Below are positions 38,257 to 47,854 of a stretch of 64,000 nt of DNA, piece after piece (position 1 is the stretch's first letter; every line of letters starts with the position of its first letter). Position numbers and translations under genes: made by a program. Below the pieces are notes generated by a model. It saw only the letters and a list, made by a program, of their open reading frames with translations. It was not told the origin of the DNA and ran no database searches. The DNA is from Salinispora fenicalii (GTDB lineage Bacteria; Actinomycetota; Actinomycetes; Mycobacteriales; Micromonosporaceae). The DNA lies in assembly GCF_000514815.1 (NCBI RefSeq), contig NZ_AZWQ01000015.1:1-64000 (forward strand). The letters run 5' to 3'.

Positions 38257-38287
38257 ATGACAGGCGTCAAACTGTTTTCCATACGCT
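38257..38287 (+). promoter_or_regulatory. Candidate sucC promoter
   Basis: ATGACA (38257-38262) and CATACG (38280-38285) are 17 bp apart; a shifted reading TGACAG-N18-TACGCT is also possible. The 5' leader would be about 45 nt. Confidence 0.45.
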
Positions 38288-38335
38288 GGTGGCGGCGCGA
38301 CGGCGCGCCGCGGAGACGGGACGGGACGCGCAATC

Positions 38336-39514
38336 GTGGACCTGTACGAGTACCAGGGGCGGGACCTGTTCGAGCGGCACGGGTTGCCCGTGCTCGCCGG
38401 CGGCGTCGCCACGACCCCGGAGGAGGCCCGCGCGATCGCCGAACGCCTCGGCGGTCGGGTGGTTGTCAAGGCGCAGGTGAAGGTCGGTGGCCGGGGCAAG
38501 GCCGGCGGGGTGAAGCTGACCGAGGGCGCGGAGGAGACGGTGGCCCGGGCCACCGACATCCTCGGCATGGACATCAAGGGACACACCGTCCACAAGGTCA
38601 TGATCACCGTGACCGCGGACGTGGCCGACGAGTACTACTTCTCCTACCTGCTGGACCGGGCGAACCGCACCTTCCTCTGCATCGCCAGCGTCGCGGGTGG
38701 GATGGACATCGAACAGGTAGCCGCCGAGACGCCGGAGAAGGTCGTCAAGGCGCCGATCGACGCGAACACCGGCGTTGACGCGGCGACGGCCCGGCGAATT
38801 GTCACCCAGGCCGGTTTCCCGGCCGAGGTCGCCGACCAGACCGTCGAGATCGCGGTGGACCTGTGGAAGGCGTTCGTCGCCGAGGACGCGACGCTGGTCG
38901 AGGTGAATCCGCTCGCCAAGACCGCCGAGGGTGGGCTGCTGCTGCTCGACGCCAAGGTCAGCCTGGACGAGAACGCGGCGTTCCGGCACCCGGACCACGA
39001 GGCACTGGTTGACCAGGCCGCGGTGGACCCCCTCGAGCAGGCCGCCAAGGAGAAGGACCTCAACTACGTCAAGCTCGACGGTGAGGTCGGCATCATCGGT
39101 AACGGCGCCGGACTGGTCATGTCGACCCTCGACGTGGTCGCGTACGCCGGTGAGCGGCACGGCGGCGTGAAGCCGGCGAACTTCCTCGACATCGGCGGCG
39201 GTGCGAGCGCCGCGGTGATGGCCAACGGCCTCGAGATCGTGCTCTCCGACCCCGCGGTGAAGAGCGTCTTCGTCAACGTCTTCGGCGGGATCACCGCCTG
39301 CGACGCGGTCGCCAACGGCATCGTGCAGGCGCTGGCCCTGCTCGAGCAGCGCGGCGAGAAGGTCACCAGGCCGTTGGTCGTCCGCCTCGACGGCAACAAC
39401 GCGGAGGCCGGTCGGGCGATTCTCGACGGCGCGAACAACCCGCTGATCCAGCGGGTCGACACGATGGATGGTGCGGCCGAGCGGGCCGCCGAGCTGGCCG
39501 CTGCGGGGGTCTGA
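38336..39514 (+). CDS. sucC: Succinyl-CoA synthetase, beta subunit (ADP-forming type)
   Basis: 392 residues. With SucD it forms the TCA enzyme converting succinyl-CoA to succinate with nucleotide triphosphate formation. ATP-grasp fold at 1-240 ([33 protein letters not shown]) and the C-terminal CoA-ligase domain ([27 protein letters not shown]). The GTG at 38336 is the only start that keeps the conserved N-terminus. sucD follows after two bases. Confidence 0.97.
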   Translation: MDLYEYQGRDLFERHGLPVLAGGVATTPEEARAIAERLGGRVVVKAQVKVGGRGKAGGVKLTEGAEETVARATDILGMDIKGHTVHKVMITVTADVADEYYFSYLLDRANRTFLCIASVAGGMDIEQVAAETPEKVVKAPIDANTGVDAATARRIVTQAGFPAEVADQTVEIAVDLWKAFVAEDATLVEVNPLAKTAEGGLLLLDAKVSLDENAAFRHPDHEALVDQAAVDPLEQAAKEKDLNYVKLDGEVGIIGNGAGLVMSTLDVVAYAGERHGGVKPANFLDIGGGASAAVMANGLEIVLSDPAVKSVFVNVFGGITACDAVANGIVQALALLEQRGEKVTRPLVVRLDGNNAEAGRAILDGANNPLIQRVDTMDGAAERAAELAAAGV

Positions 39515-39516
39515 CA

Positions 39517-40404
39517 ATGGCGATCTGGCTGACCAAGGACTCGAAGGTCATCGTGCAGGGGATGACCGGTTCCGAGGGTTCCAAGCACACCCGGCGGATG
39601 CTCGCCGCGGGTACCGACATCGTCGGTGGGGTGAACCCGCGCAAGGCGGGCACCACCGTTGACTTCGACGGCACCGAACTGCCGGTCTTCGCTAGCGTCG
39701 CTGACGCGATGCGGGAGACCGGCGCCAACGTGACGGTCATCTTCGTGCCGCCGCAGTTCACCAAGGGTGCGGTGATCGAGGCGATCGACGCCGGCATCTC
39801 GCTCGCCGTGGTGATCACTGAGGGCGTGCCGGTGCACGACACCGCCGCCTTCTGGGCGTACAACGTGGCGCAGGGCGAGCGGACTCGGATCATCGGGCCG
39901 AACTGCCCGGGGATCGTGTCGCCGGGCGCCTCCAACGCCGGCATCATCCCGGCCGACATCACCGGCGCCGGCCGGATCGGCCTGGTCAGCAAGAGCGGCA
40001 CGCTGACCTACCAGATGATGTACGAGCTGCGTGACATCGGCTTCTCCACCTGCGTCGGAATCGGCGGCGACCCGATCATCGGCACCACGCACATCGATGC
40101 GTTGGCCGCGTTCGAGGATGACCCGGACACCGACGCGATCGTCATGATCGGTGAGATCGGTGGCGATGCCGAGGAGCGGGCCGCCGAGTTCATCAAGGCG
40201 AACGTCACCAAGCCGGTGGTCGGCTACATCGCTGGCTTCACCGCACCGCCCGGTAAGACGATGGGGCACGCGGGTGCGATCATCTCCGGTTCGGCCGGTA
40301 CCGCGGAGGCCAAGAAGACGGCGCTGGAAGCAGCCGGCGTCAAGGTCGGCAAGACTCCGACCGAGACGGCCCGGCTGATGCGGGAGATTATGTCCGCGGG
40401 CTAA
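39517..40404 (+). CDS. sucD: Succinyl-CoA synthetase, alpha subunit
   Basis: 295 residues. CoA-binding N-terminal domain ([23 protein letters not shown]) and ligase domain with the phosphohistidine in [12 protein letters not shown] (His about 251). Tightly coupled to sucC; a large hairpin follows the stop. Confidence 0.97.
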   Translation: MAIWLTKDSKVIVQGMTGSEGSKHTRRMLAAGTDIVGGVNPRKAGTTVDFDGTELPVFASVADAMRETGANVTVIFVPPQFTKGAVIEAIDAGISLAVVITEGVPVHDTAAFWAYNVAQGERTRIIGPNCPGIVSPGASNAGIIPADITGAGRIGLVSKSGTLTYQMMYELRDIGFSTCVGIGGDPIIGTTHIDALAAFEDDPDTDAIVMIGEIGGDAEERAAEFIKANVTKPVVGYIAGFTAPPGKTMGHAGAIISGSAGTAEAKKTALEAAGVKVGKTPTETARLMREIMSAG

Positions 40405-40412
40405 GCCCCGGC

Positions 40413-40461
40413 GACGACAGCTGGAGGGATCGGCCGTCCACGGCTGATCCCTCCGGTCGTC
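40413..40461. terminator. Terminator between sucD and a convergent DUF4190 gene
   Basis: GGAGGGATC...GATCCCTCC with an inner CGGCCGT/ACGGC extension (about 15 bp) and an outer GACGAC/GTCGTC pair. It serves both converging genes. Confidence 0.75.
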
Positions 40462-40464
40462 AAC

Positions 40465-40716
40465 TCAGCTCAACGGATTGCTGCCGCCGATGTAGAGAAG
40501 TCCGTTCCCGATGATGTTGAGCACGCCGAAGGCGATGCCTAACCAACCGAGCACCGGCGAGTTGCCGAAGCGCCGCGCATCGCGGATCGACAGGTAGCCG
40601 AAGACGATCCCGAGGACGCCGCAGCAGAGCAGGCCGACGACGATGCCGAGTACGCCCCAGAGCGTCGTCCGGTCCTTGCCCGCCGCCGCGCCGGGCGGCG
40701 GATATGCAGCGGTCAC
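40465..40716 (-). CDS. Small DUF4190 membrane protein
   Basis: 83 residues, two transmembrane helices (about 18-45 and 55-78) with the DUF4190-type GVLGIVFGYLSIRDARRFG between them. Function unknown. The GTG at 40716 is preceded by AAGGAGG at good spacing; a much longer frame upstream lacks a ribosome-binding site. A second DUF4190-like protein is encoded 1.5 kb away. Confidence 0.82.
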   Translation of the reverse strand: MTAAYPPPGAAAGKDRTTLWGVLGIVVGLLCCGVLGIVFGYLSIRDARRFGNSPVLGWLGIAFGVLNIIGNGLLYIGGSNPLS

Positions 40717-40940
40717 GGCGTGCCTCCTTGCGTCGATGCCCGCGCCCGCCGGGGGTGCAGGGGCACGGTCCATGGTCCACACCTGGCAGTGGTGGAGGTC
40801 CCCACTTGACACCCTGGTCGGCCGCGGTGGCGTCCTCTGGCCGAGGCTAGACCGGATCGGAGGCAGGAGACGGTGGATCACGTAACTCGAACCCGCCCGA
40901 GGGGTTTATCGACCTGCCACTACCCCGACGGCATGTCAGA

Positions 40941-42218
40941 GTGGACCTGATGTCCTCTGTCACCCCCGATCAGCCCGGCCGACGCGCCCCAGTGAGCGCC
41001 CGCCCGCCGGGGCGACCCGGGCCGGCTCGCCGAGCACCCGCGCCACGGGCGAGTGGGCCGCCGAGTCGTCCGCCGCTGGCCGTGGCCGCGGGCGTCGCCG
41101 CTGTTGGTGCGGCGCTCACCTCCTGGCTGCCGGTGGCAGTGGTGCTCTGGTTCTTTCAGCTCAGTGAGGGTGCGTCGAGCCTGCCGGAGGCGGTCCGGGT
41201 CGGGCTGGCCGGCTGGTTGCTCGGGCATGGCGTCCCGCTGACGACGAACACCGGTCCCCTCGGGCTCGCCCCGCTGGTGGTGACCCTGCTCGCCAGCTGG
41301 CGACTCATTCGGGCCGGGGTGCACGTCACCCGGGCCATCGGCGCCCGGGGTAGCAGGTCGCCAAAGCGCGCGTTGGTCGCCGCGGGGGCGGTCGGCGTCG
41401 CGTACACCATCCTCGGAGTGCTCGCCGCACTGCTGGTGGCCCGCGGGGAATTGGACGTATCGCCGGTACGGGCCGGTCTGACCCTCGCCGCGGTTGCCAC
41501 CGTTGCTGCCCTCGCCGGGGCGGTTCGTACGACCGGGCTCGGTGACCTGCTCGCCGCGCGGGCGCCGCTACCGCTGCGGGAGGGGATCCGGACCGGTCTG
41601 GTCGCGGCGCTTCTGCTGCTCGCGGCGGGTGCCGGTGTGGCCGGCCTGGCGGTCGCGACCGGCGGCGGTGACGCGGCCGACCTGATCGCGGCCTACCACA
41701 CCGGGGTGGCGGGGCAGGCCGGGATCACCCTGGTCAACCTGGCGTACGCCCCGAACGCGGCGATCTGGTCAACCAGCTACCTGCTCGGCCCCGGGTTCGC
41801 GGTCGGCACCGACACCACGGTGCAGACCAGCGAGGTGACAGTGGGGGTGCTGCCGGCCCTGCCGCTGGTCGCGGGCCTCCCCGGCGGACCGGTGGACGGC
41901 CTGGGGACGGGCCTGCTCGCGGTGCCAGTTCTGGTCGGGATGGTGGCGGGCTGGTCGTTGACCCGGCGCATGCTTCGGTCCGGTGGCAACGGAGCCCGGG
42001 AAGAGTGGGGTCCGCTACTGCGCCCGGCGTTGCTCGCCGGCCCGGTGGCGGGCCTACTGGTGGGGGTCGCGGCGGTGGCATCAGCCGGCCCGCTGGGTGC
42101 GGGCCGGCTGGCGGAGGTCGGACCAGTGCCGTGGCAGGTGGCGGCGGTGGCGACTGTGGTGACCGGGACCGGCGTGCTGGGTGGCGTGGTGGCGGCTCGC
42201 TTCCTGTCCCGCGGCTGA
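40941..42218 (+). CDS. DUF6350 polytopic membrane protein
   Basis: 425 residues. After a 45-residue Pro/Arg-rich cytoplasmic N-terminus there are about ten hydrophobic segments, with Gly/Ala-rich loops. It matches the DUF6350 family, whose member sits between sucCD and purN in Streptomyces as I recall. It has been discussed as a cell-division-associated permease-like protein, but function is not established. The start is GTG 40941 or ATG three codons later. Confidence 0.8.
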   Translation: MDLMSSVTPDQPGRRAPVSARPPGRPGPARRAPAPRASGPPSRPPLAVAAGVAAVGAALTSWLPVAVVLWFFQLSEGASSLPEAVRVGLAGWLLGHGVPLTTNTGPLGLAPLVVTLLASWRLIRAGVHVTRAIGARGSRSPKRALVAAGAVGVAYTILGVLAALLVARGELDVSPVRAGLTLAAVATVAALAGAVRTTGLGDLLAARAPLPLREGIRTGLVAALLLLAAGAGVAGLAVATGGGDAADLIAAYHTGVAGQAGITLVNLAYAPNAAIWSTSYLLGPGFAVGTDTTVQTSEVTVGVLPALPLVAGLPGGPVDGLGTGLLAVPVLVGMVAGWSLTRRMLRSGGNGAREEWGPLLRPALLAGPVAGLLVGVAAVASAGPLGAGRLAEVGPVPWQVAAVATVVTGTGVLGGVVAARFLSRG

Positions 42219-42231
42219 CGCCGTGACATGA

Positions 42232-42852
42232 CTAGTTGTTGAGCACGATGCTCAGGGGAATCCAGCCGAGGCCCAGCAGCGCGCCGATCAGTCCGCAGAT
42301 CATCCCGGCCAGGGCCTGGCCACGATTGTCCGCGAGCCCCTGCTCGACCTTCTGCTGGCCGAGCCGTCCGGTCACCACCGCGGCGATTCCCAGCGGCAGG
42401 CCGAGATAGCAACAGGTCAGCGGGACCGACACAATGCCGAGGATCATAGAGATCAGCCCGAGCGTGTTCTGCTTCCCCGCCGGTAGGGGGTAGCCCGCGT
42501 TCGGGTACATCTGCATCCCACCATAGGGCGCTGGGTACGGCGCAGCGGTGGGCGCGGCGTACGGGTCCGGTGGTGGCGGGTTCGGCGGTGTGGTGGGCAT
42601 GGCGTACGGGTTTACCGGCGGCGGGGGGTACGGCTGCTGCGAAACCGAGGTAGCCGGTGGGGCGTAGGGGTCCGCGGGTGGGGCGTAGGGGTCCACCGGT
42701 GGGGCGTACGGGTCCGCGGGCGGGGCGTACGGGTCCGCGGGTGGGGCGTAGGGGTCTGCGGCCGGTGGAGCGTACGGGTCCGCGGGTGGGGTGGACGGAG
42801 TGGGCTGAGGGGTGGACGGATCGTGCTGCGGAGTGGATGGGTCGGGCTGCAT
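42232..42852 (-). CDS. DUF4190 membrane protein with DPYAPPA repeats
   Basis: 206 residues. The N-terminal 125 residues are Pro/Tyr/Ala-rich with six or seven DPYAPPA-type heptads, the C-terminal 75 residues hold two membrane helices (LGLISMILGIVSVPLTCCYLG and MICGLIGALLGLGWIPLSI). Pro-rich tails of this type often serve as protein-interaction arms. ATG 42852 is preceded by CGGGAGGA. It ends 13 bases after the DUF6350 stop (convergent). Confidence 0.82.
   Translation of the reverse strand: MQPDPSTPQHDPSTPQPTPSTPPADPYAPPAADPYAPPADPYAPPADPYAPPVDPYAPPADPYAPPATSVSQQPYPPPPVNPYAMPTTPPNPPPPDPYAAPTAAPYPAPYGGMQMYPNAGYPLPAGKQNTLGLISMILGIVSVPLTCCYLGLPLGIAAVVTGRLGQQKVEQGLADNRGQALAGMICGLIGALLGLGWIPLSIVLNN
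42655..42790. repeat. 21-bp tandem repeat encoding DPYAPPA heptads
   Basis: About six units of GGGGCGTA(C/G)GGGTCCGCGGGT-type sequence, frame-preserving. Likely variable in copy number between strains. Confidence 0.75.
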
Positions 42853-43054
42853 GCGTCCTCCCGGTCGATCAGCAGGAGCTCGTGGATTGGGGCGGGATTC
42901 CGGGCTGCATCTCTCGCTACTCCTTTGCACAGGATGCGACATCGGGACAACTGTCGCTACCGGTGCGCGGGGGAGCGATCGGCAGCGTACCTGGCCTGGT
43001 CGCTGATTCAGCGCCGGCTTGCCGCCCAGCGAATCGGTGGCCGGGCGGCCCCGA

Positions 43055-43060
43055 TAGGGT
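43055..43060 (+). promoter_or_regulatory. -10 box for a leaderless purN mRNA
   Basis: TAGGGT ends six bases before the purN GTG at 43067, with no ribosome-binding site between. Confidence 0.5.
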
Positions 43061-43066
43061 TGTCCG

Positions 43067-43687
43067 GTGCCTGAGCCCGCGTCTGCCGCCCGTATCGTCG
43101 TTCTCGTCTCCGGCTCCGGCAGTAACCTTCAGGCGTTGCTCGACGCCAGCACCGATCCCGGGTACGGGGCTCGGGTGGTCGCGGTCGGGGCGGACCGCGA
43201 TGGCATCGCCGGGCTGGACCGGGCCGCGGCGGCGGGGGTGCCGACCTTCGTTGAGCGGGTGAAGGACTATCCGACCCGCTCCGACTGGGACGCCGCGCTC
43301 ACCGCGCGAGTGGCCGAGCACACTCCCGACCTGGTCGTCTCCGCCGGCTTCCTGAAGCTGGTCGGCCCGCACTTCCTCGCCGCGTTCGGCGACCGCTATC
43401 TGAACACGCACAACACTCTGCTGCCGGCCTTCCCCGGCATTCACGGGCCCCGCGACGCACTCGCCTACGGGGTGAAGATCACCGGGGCGACCCTCTTCTT
43501 CGTTGACGCGGGCACGGACACCGGCCCGATTGTCGCCCAGGTCGCGGTGCCGGTCCGGGACGGCGACGACGAGCAGACGCTCACCGAGCGCATCAAAGAG
43601 GCCGAGCGTCGCCAGCTCGTCGAGCAGGTGGGCCGCCTGGTCCGTGCAGGTTGGACAATTTCCGGAAGAAAGGTCACGGTCCCGTGA
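43067..43687 (+). CDS. purN: Phosphoribosylglycinamide formyltransferase (PurN)
   Basis: 206 residues. Transfers a formyl group from 10-formyl-THF to GAR in purine synthesis. Family motifs: [15 protein letters not shown] (about 11-25), [13 protein letters not shown] (with the catalytic Asn/His), and DAGTDTGPI containing the catalytic Asp. The GTG appears leaderless. It overlaps purH by four bases, so the two are translationally coupled. Confidence 0.96.
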   Translation: MPEPASAARIVVLVSGSGSNLQALLDASTDPGYGARVVAVGADRDGIAGLDRAAAAGVPTFVERVKDYPTRSDWDAALTARVAEHTPDLVVSAGFLKLVGPHFLAAFGDRYLNTHNTLLPAFPGIHGPRDALAYGVKITGATLFFVDAGTDTGPIVAQVAVPVRDGDDEQTLTERIKEAERRQLVEQVGRLVRAGWTISGRKVTVP

Positions 43688-45255
43688 GTTCCAGTCAGGA
43701 CGAGCGCCGCCCGATCCGGCGGGCGCTGGTCAGCGTCTACGACAAGGCCGGTCTGGCCGAGCTGGCCCAGGCGTTGCACGACGCCGGCGTGGAGATCGTC
43801 TCGACCGGAAGCACCGCGTCGGCCATCGCCGGTGCCGGCGTGCCGGTCACCGCGGTGGACTCGGTGACCGGGTTCCCGGAGATCCTCGACGGCCGAGTCA
43901 AGACGCTGCACCCCAAGATCCACGGTGGTCTCCTCGCGGACCTGCGCAAGGAATCGCACGTGGGGCAGCTCGCCGAGCACGGCATCGGGGCGATCGACCT
44001 GCTGGTGTCCAACCTGTACCCGTTTCAGGCGACTGTCGCCTCCGGGGCGGGGCAGGACGAGTGCGTCGAGCAGATTGACATCGGTGGGCCGGCGATGGTG
44101 CGGGCCGCCGCCAAGAACCACGCTTCGGTCGCCGTGGTGACCGACCCGTCGGGCTACCCCCAACTGCTGGCGGCGGTACGGGCGGGTGGCTTCACCCTGG
44201 CACAGCGCCGGGCGCTCGCGGCCCGGGCGTTCGCGGTGATCGCCGACTACGACGTGGCCGTCGCCGAGTGGTGCGCGCGAGAGTTGGTCGAGGAGGACGC
44301 GCCGTGGCCGGGCTTCGCCGGGCTGGCGCTGCGTCGCGAGGCGGTGCTGCGGTACGGGGAGAACCCGCACCAGCCGGCCGCCCTCTACACCGACCCGTCG
44401 AGCCCGGCCGGGCTCGCCCAGGCCGAGCAGCTACACGGCAAGGAGATGTCGTACAACAACTACGTTGACGCCGACGCCGCCTGGCGGGCCGCCAATGACT
44501 TCTCCGACCAGCCGGCGGTGGCGATCATCAAGCACGCCAACCCGTGTGGCATCGCGGTGGGTGCGGACGTCGCCGAGGCGCACCGCAAGGCACACGCCTG
44601 CGACCCGGTGTCCGCCTTCGGCGGCGTGATCGCCGTGAACCGGCCGGTCGGCGTCGAGCTCGCCGGGCAGGTGGCGGAGGTGTTCACCGAGGTTGTTGTG
44701 GCCCCGGAGTTCGAACCCGACGCCCTCGAGGTGCTGCGGGGCAAGAAGAACGTGCGCCTGCTGCGCGCCCCGGCCTACGCCCCGGCGTCGGCGGAGTGGC
44801 GACCGGTCACTGGTGGGATGCTGGTGCAGGTGCGGGACCGGGTGGACGCCGCGGGCGACGACCCGGGCACCTGGCAGCTGGCGACCGGCGAGGCCGCCGA
44901 CGAGGCGACCCTGCGGGACCTGGCCTTCGCCTGGCGGGCGGTCCGAGCGGTGAAGAGCAACGCGATCCTGCTCGCCCGCGACGGCGCGACCGTCGGCGTG
45001 GGCATGGGGCAGGTCAACCGGGTCGACTCGGCCCGGCTGGCGGTGGAGCGGGCCGGTGCCGAACGGGCGCGCGGGGCGGTGTGCGCCTCCGACGCGTTCT
45101 TCCCGTTCGCCGACGGGCCGAAGATCCTCTTCGACGCCGGCGTGCGGGCGATCGTCCAGCCCGGCGGGTCGATCCGGGACGAGGAGGTCATCGAAGCTGC
45201 CAGGGCGGCCGGCGTGACCATGTACCTGACCGGCACCCGGCACTTCTTCCACTGA
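43684..45255 (+). CDS. purH: Bifunctional AICAR transformylase/IMP cyclohydrolase (PurH)
   Basis: 523 residues. N-terminal MGS-like IMP cyclohydrolase ([35 protein letters not shown]) and C-terminal AICAR formyltransferase ([26 protein letters not shown], ending GTRHFFH). Performs the last two steps to IMP. The GTG at 43684 overlaps the purN stop; a TTG at 43651 is less likely. Only six bases separate its stop from the convergent SDR gene, and a damaged copy of its last 102 bases lies at 46512-46614. Confidence 0.96.
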   Translation: MSSSQDERRPIRRALVSVYDKAGLAELAQALHDAGVEIVSTGSTASAIAGAGVPVTAVDSVTGFPEILDGRVKTLHPKIHGGLLADLRKESHVGQLAEHGIGAIDLLVSNLYPFQATVASGAGQDECVEQIDIGGPAMVRAAAKNHASVAVVTDPSGYPQLLAAVRAGGFTLAQRRALAARAFAVIADYDVAVAEWCARELVEEDAPWPGFAGLALRREAVLRYGENPHQPAALYTDPSSPAGLAQAEQLHGKEMSYNNYVDADAAWRAANDFSDQPAVAIIKHANPCGIAVGADVAEAHRKAHACDPVSAFGGVIAVNRPVGVELAGQVAEVFTEVVVAPEFEPDALEVLRGKKNVRLLRAPAYAPASAEWRPVTGGMLVQVRDRVDAAGDDPGTWQLATGEAADEATLRDLAFAWRAVRAVKSNAILLARDGATVGVGMGQVNRVDSARLAVERAGAERARGAVCASDAFFPFADGPKILFDAGVRAIVQPGGSIRDEEVIEAARAAGVTMYLTGTRHFFH

Positions 45256-45261
45256 CCGAGG

Positions 45262-46026
45262 TCACGTCAGCTCCAGCCCACCGTCGACAGTGAGGACCTG
45301 CCCGGTCAGCCAGGTGCTGGCCGGGTCGGCCAGACGCAGGATCCAGGCGGCGATCTCTTCGGGGTCACCGCGGCGACCGAGGGGGATGCGGACGGCCTCT
45401 GCTCGCTTGATCTCTTCGATGGCCGGGTCGGAGAGTCCGGCGGCGGCCAACGCCTGGCTCTCGGTTGGGCCGGGAGCCAGGGCGTTGACCCGAATGCCGT
45501 CCGCCGCGAGTTCTGCCGCCCAGCTCCGGGTGAGCTGTTCGAGGGCGGCTTTGGAGGCCGCGTAGTGGGCGGCGCCGGGCAGGGGCCGGTGGCCGTAGGT
45601 ACTGGAGACGTTGACGATCGATCCGCGGCTCCGGCGCAGGTGTGGTAGGGCCGCGTGCGCCAGCAGGCTGGGCGCGACGACGTTGAGGTCGAACAGGGCA
45701 GCGATGCCCGCGGCCGTGGTGTGTGCCAACGGCATGATCCTGGTGGCACCGGCGTTGTTGACCAGTATGTCCAGTTGTCCCCAGCGGTCGACTGCGGCGT
45801 CAACCACTTCCTGCGGTGCTCCGGGGGCGTTCAGGTCGGCCGGGTGAACGGCGATCGCGGGGCTTTCGGCGGCGGTCTCCGCGAGGGCATCCTTGCGGCG
45901 TCCGACCCCCAGCACCTGGGCGCCTGCGCGGGCGAACGCGTGTGCTGTGGCGCGGCCGATGCCGGATCCGGCGCCGGTGACGACAACGACTTGTGCGGTG
46001 AGATCGATGCAGGGTCCGGCGTTCAC
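45262..46026 (-). CDS. Short-chain dehydrogenase/reductase
   Basis: 254 residues. Classical SDR: cofactor loop TGAGSGIGR (about 15-23), NNAG, catalytic Ser in NVSST and YxxxK as YAASK, ending GQVLTVDGGLEL. The cofactor arginine pattern (GVGRRKD) suggests NADP(H); substrate unknown. GTG 46026 is preceded by AAGGAG, which overlaps the left arm of a palindromic operator shared with the divergent ArsR gene. The gene is wedged against purH, which suggests a later arrival. Confidence 0.9.
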   Translation of the reverse strand: MNAGPCIDLTAQVVVVTGAGSGIGRATAHAFARAGAQVLGVGRRKDALAETAAESPAIAVHPADLNAPGAPQEVVDAAVDRWGQLDILVNNAGATRIMPLAHTTAAGIAALFDLNVVAPSLLAHAALPHLRRSRGSIVNVSSTYGHRPLPGAAHYAASKAALEQLTRSWAAELAADGIRVNALAPGPTESQALAAAGLSDPAIEEIKRAEAVRIPLGRRGDPEEIAAWILRLADPASTWLTGQVLTVDGGLELT

Positions 46027-46035
46027 GGTCCATCT

Positions 46036-46068
46036 CCTTGTTCGATGTTCGCAAAACGTCGAACAAGG
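46036..46068. promoter_or_regulatory. Palindromic operator between SDR and ArsR genes
   Basis: CCTTGTTCGA-T-GTT (46036-46049) and AAC-G-TCGAACAAGG (46055-46068): 13 of 14 arm positions pair, around a 5-bp centre. It overlaps the SDR ribosome-binding site and adjoins the arsR -10 box, so ArsR bound here would silence both genes. Confidence 0.8.
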
Positions 46069-46074
46069 TAGCAT
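46069..46074 (+). promoter_or_regulatory. -10 box for a leaderless arsR mRNA
   Basis: TAGCAT abuts the operator and ends seven bases before the ArsR ATG at 46082. Confidence 0.5.
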
Positions 46075-46081
46075 GGTCGCC

Positions 46082-46474
46082 ATGAAAAGAGCACGACATC
46101 CCGACCCCGACGAGCTCTCCCTCATCGACGTGCTGGGGGCCCTCAACGACCCCATCCGGGTCGGTCTGGTACGTGTGCTCGCCGATGGCCGCGAACGCGG
46201 GTGGGGCGAACTTCGCGTGCCGGTCGCCAAGTCCACCCTCAGCCATCACCTGCGCGTGCTCCGCGATGCGGGCATCACCCGCACCCGACAGGAAGGCACC
46301 CGCTGCTTCGTCGAACTTCGTGGCGGCGACCTCGACGCCCGCTTCCCCGGACTGTTAGGCGCCGTCCTCGGCGCCGCCGACCGGGACGACGTGGGCAGTC
46401 ACGTCGGCGTCGTAGGCGGCCTGCCTGAGGCCCCCGCAGATCGAAAGCCGGGTGCCCCGCAGATCGAAAGGTGA
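46082..46474 (+). CDS. ArsR-family winged-helix repressor
   Basis: 130 residues. Winged helix-turn-helix at about 12-85: LGALNDPIRVGLVRVLADG, then recognition helix KSTLSHHLRVLRDAGITRTRQEG. No CxC metal site is present, so the effector is probably an organic ligand or oxidative signal. The C-terminal 15 residues are encoded by a 23-bp tandem repeat and look acquired. Divergent from the SDR gene, its likely target, with autoregulation through the same palindrome. Confidence 0.9.
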   Translation: MKRARHPDPDELSLIDVLGALNDPIRVGLVRVLADGRERGWGELRVPVAKSTLSHHLRVLRDAGITRTRQEGTRCFVELRGGDLDARFPGLLGAVLGAADRDDVGSHVGVVGGLPEAPADRKPGAPQIER

Positions 46475-46492
46475 GTGCCCCGCAGATCGAAA
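46432..46492. repeat. Three-unit tandem repeat, period 23 bp
   Basis: CCCCGCAGATCGAAA begins at 46432, 46455 and 46478, exactly 23 bp apart. The arsR stop (46472-46474) lies between the second and third copies. Confidence 0.85.
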
Positions 46493-46511
46493 CCCCGGGG
46501 TCGGCATCAGG

Positions 46512-46614
46512 GTCCAGCCCCGGCGGATCAATCCGGGACGAGTAGGTCATCGCCGATGCCAAGGCGGCCGGCATAACCATGTACCTGACCGGCACCCGGC
46601 ACTTCTTTCACTGA
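46512..46614 (+). pseudogene. Decayed copy of the purH 3' end
   Basis: Aligns with 45154-45255 of purH over its whole length at about 90 per cent identity, including the final TACCTGACCGGCACCCGGCA and the stop codon. It carries a one-base insertion (CCCC for CCC near 46519) and an in-frame TAG where purH has GAG, so it cannot encode the purH end. It indicates duplication or target-end duplication around the SDR-arsR pair. Confidence 0.85.
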
Positions 46615-46688
46615 ACAAGGTGAGGCCCGTGTGTGGCCCACCGGCCGGGCCGCCAGCGCCGGTCAAGCCGTTAGGCCACGGGGCGGGC

Positions 46689-46719
46689 TCCGGTAGCCCG
46701 AACAAACCCGCCTACCGGA
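46689..46719 (-). terminator. Candidate terminator of the second peptide-transport operon
   Basis: TCCGGTAG and CTACCGGA form an 8-bp stem with a 15-nt loop, about 95 bp beyond the last minus-strand stop. No U-run. Confidence 0.4.
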
Positions 46720-46813
46720 CAGGCAGCAGGCCGGCGACACGGCAACCGGGTGGACCGGCCTTCGCCGGGCCCGCTGCCCGGATCCCTGGTGGCCGCGAGC
46801 TGGGGTGCGGTCG

Positions 46814-47854
46814 TCAGGAGGGGGACGCTGGCTCGCGGAGTTCGGCGAAGTGGCAGGCCGACGGGTGCGGGTCGGCGGCGCGCGGCACGGTGTCCGGGTC
46901 CTGGGTGGCACAAATGTCCTGCGCCTTCCAGCACCGGGTGCGGAATCGGCAGCCGCTCGGCGGGTTCGCCGGGCTCGGTACGTCGCCGATCAGGCGGATC
47001 ATGTTCTGGCTGTCCCGCAGCTCCGGGTCGGGCACCGGCACCGCCGACAGTAGCGCCTGGGTGTACGGGTGGGTGGCCCGCTGGTAGATCTCCTCCTCGG
47101 TGCCGAGCTCGACGATCCGGCCCAGGTACATCACCGCGACCCGGTCGCAGATGTGCCGCACCACCGACAGGTCGTGGGCGATGAAGATGTACGAGAGGCC
47201 GAGCTCGTCCTGAAGCTGTTCGAGCAGGTTGATCACCTGCGCCTGGATCGAGACGTCCAGCGCGGAGACCGGCTCGTCACAGACGATCACCTCGGGGCGT
47301 AGCGCGAGCGCGCGGGCGATGCCGATGCGCTGCCGCTGCCCGCCGGAGAACTGGTGTGGGTACCGGTTGATGTGCTCGGGGCTGAGCCCGACCATGTCCA
47401 GCAGTTCCTGGACCCTCCGCTGTCGGCTGCCCTTGGGCGCCGCCTCCGGGTGGATCTCGAAGGGTTCCCCGATGATGTCGCCGACGGTCATCCGCGGGTT
47501 CAGTGAGGTGTACGGGTCCTGGAGGACCATCTGCATGTTGCGGCGGAGCCGGCGCAGCTCCCCGCCACGGGCGGCGAAGAGGTCCCGCCCCTCCAGCGTC
47601 GCCGCTCCGGAGGTCGGCATCTCCAGCCGCATCAGCAGCCGGGCCAGGGTGGACTTGCCGCAGCCGGACTCGCCGACGATGCCGAGGGTCTCCCCGCGGC
47701 GCAGGTCGAAGCTGACCCCGTCCACGGCGCGGACCGCGCCGATCTGGCGCTGGAAGACGACGCCCCGGGTGATCGGGAAGTGCTTGACCAGGTTCTCGAC
47801 GGCCAGGATCGGCTCGCCGCGTACCTTCTTCGGCGGGCTAGCGGGCGCGGTCAT
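46814..47854 (-). CDS. Peptide ABC transporter ATPase (DppF/OppF type), operon 2
   Basis: 346 residues, closely similar to the DppF of the first operon: [43 protein letters not shown] and [14 protein letters not shown]. It overlaps the upstream ATPase gene by 17 bases. Last gene of the operon. Confidence 0.94.
   Translation of the reverse strand: MTAPASPPKKVRGEPILAVENLVKHFPITRGVVFQRQIGAVRAVDGVSFDLRRGETLGIVGESGCGKSTLARLLMRLEMPTSGAATLEGRDLFAARGGELRRLRRNMQMVLQDPYTSLNPRMTVGDIIGEPFEIHPEAAPKGSRQRRVQELLDMVGLSPEHINRYPHQFSGGQRQRIGIARALALRPEVIVCDEPVSALDVSIQAQVINLLEQLQDELGLSYIFIAHDLSVVRHICDRVAVMYLGRIVELGTEEEIYQRATHPYTQALLSAVPVPDPELRDSQNMIRLIGDVPSPANPPSGCRFRTRCWKAQDICATQDPDTVPRAADPHPSACHFAELREPASPS

Larger units (their letters stand above)
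37908..38335. other. Intergenic region between icmB and sucC
   Basis: 428 bp without a supported gene. It contains two copies of AGGTCACGGGCCGG (37922 and 37939), the icmB terminator, a lone TTGACA (38135), TAGGCT (38227) and the sucC promoter candidate. Confidence 0.5.
46475..46813. other. Gap after arsR
   Basis: 339 bp holding the third 23-bp repeat unit, the purH fragment, and a hairpin near 46689-46719. No intact gene. Confidence 0.6.
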
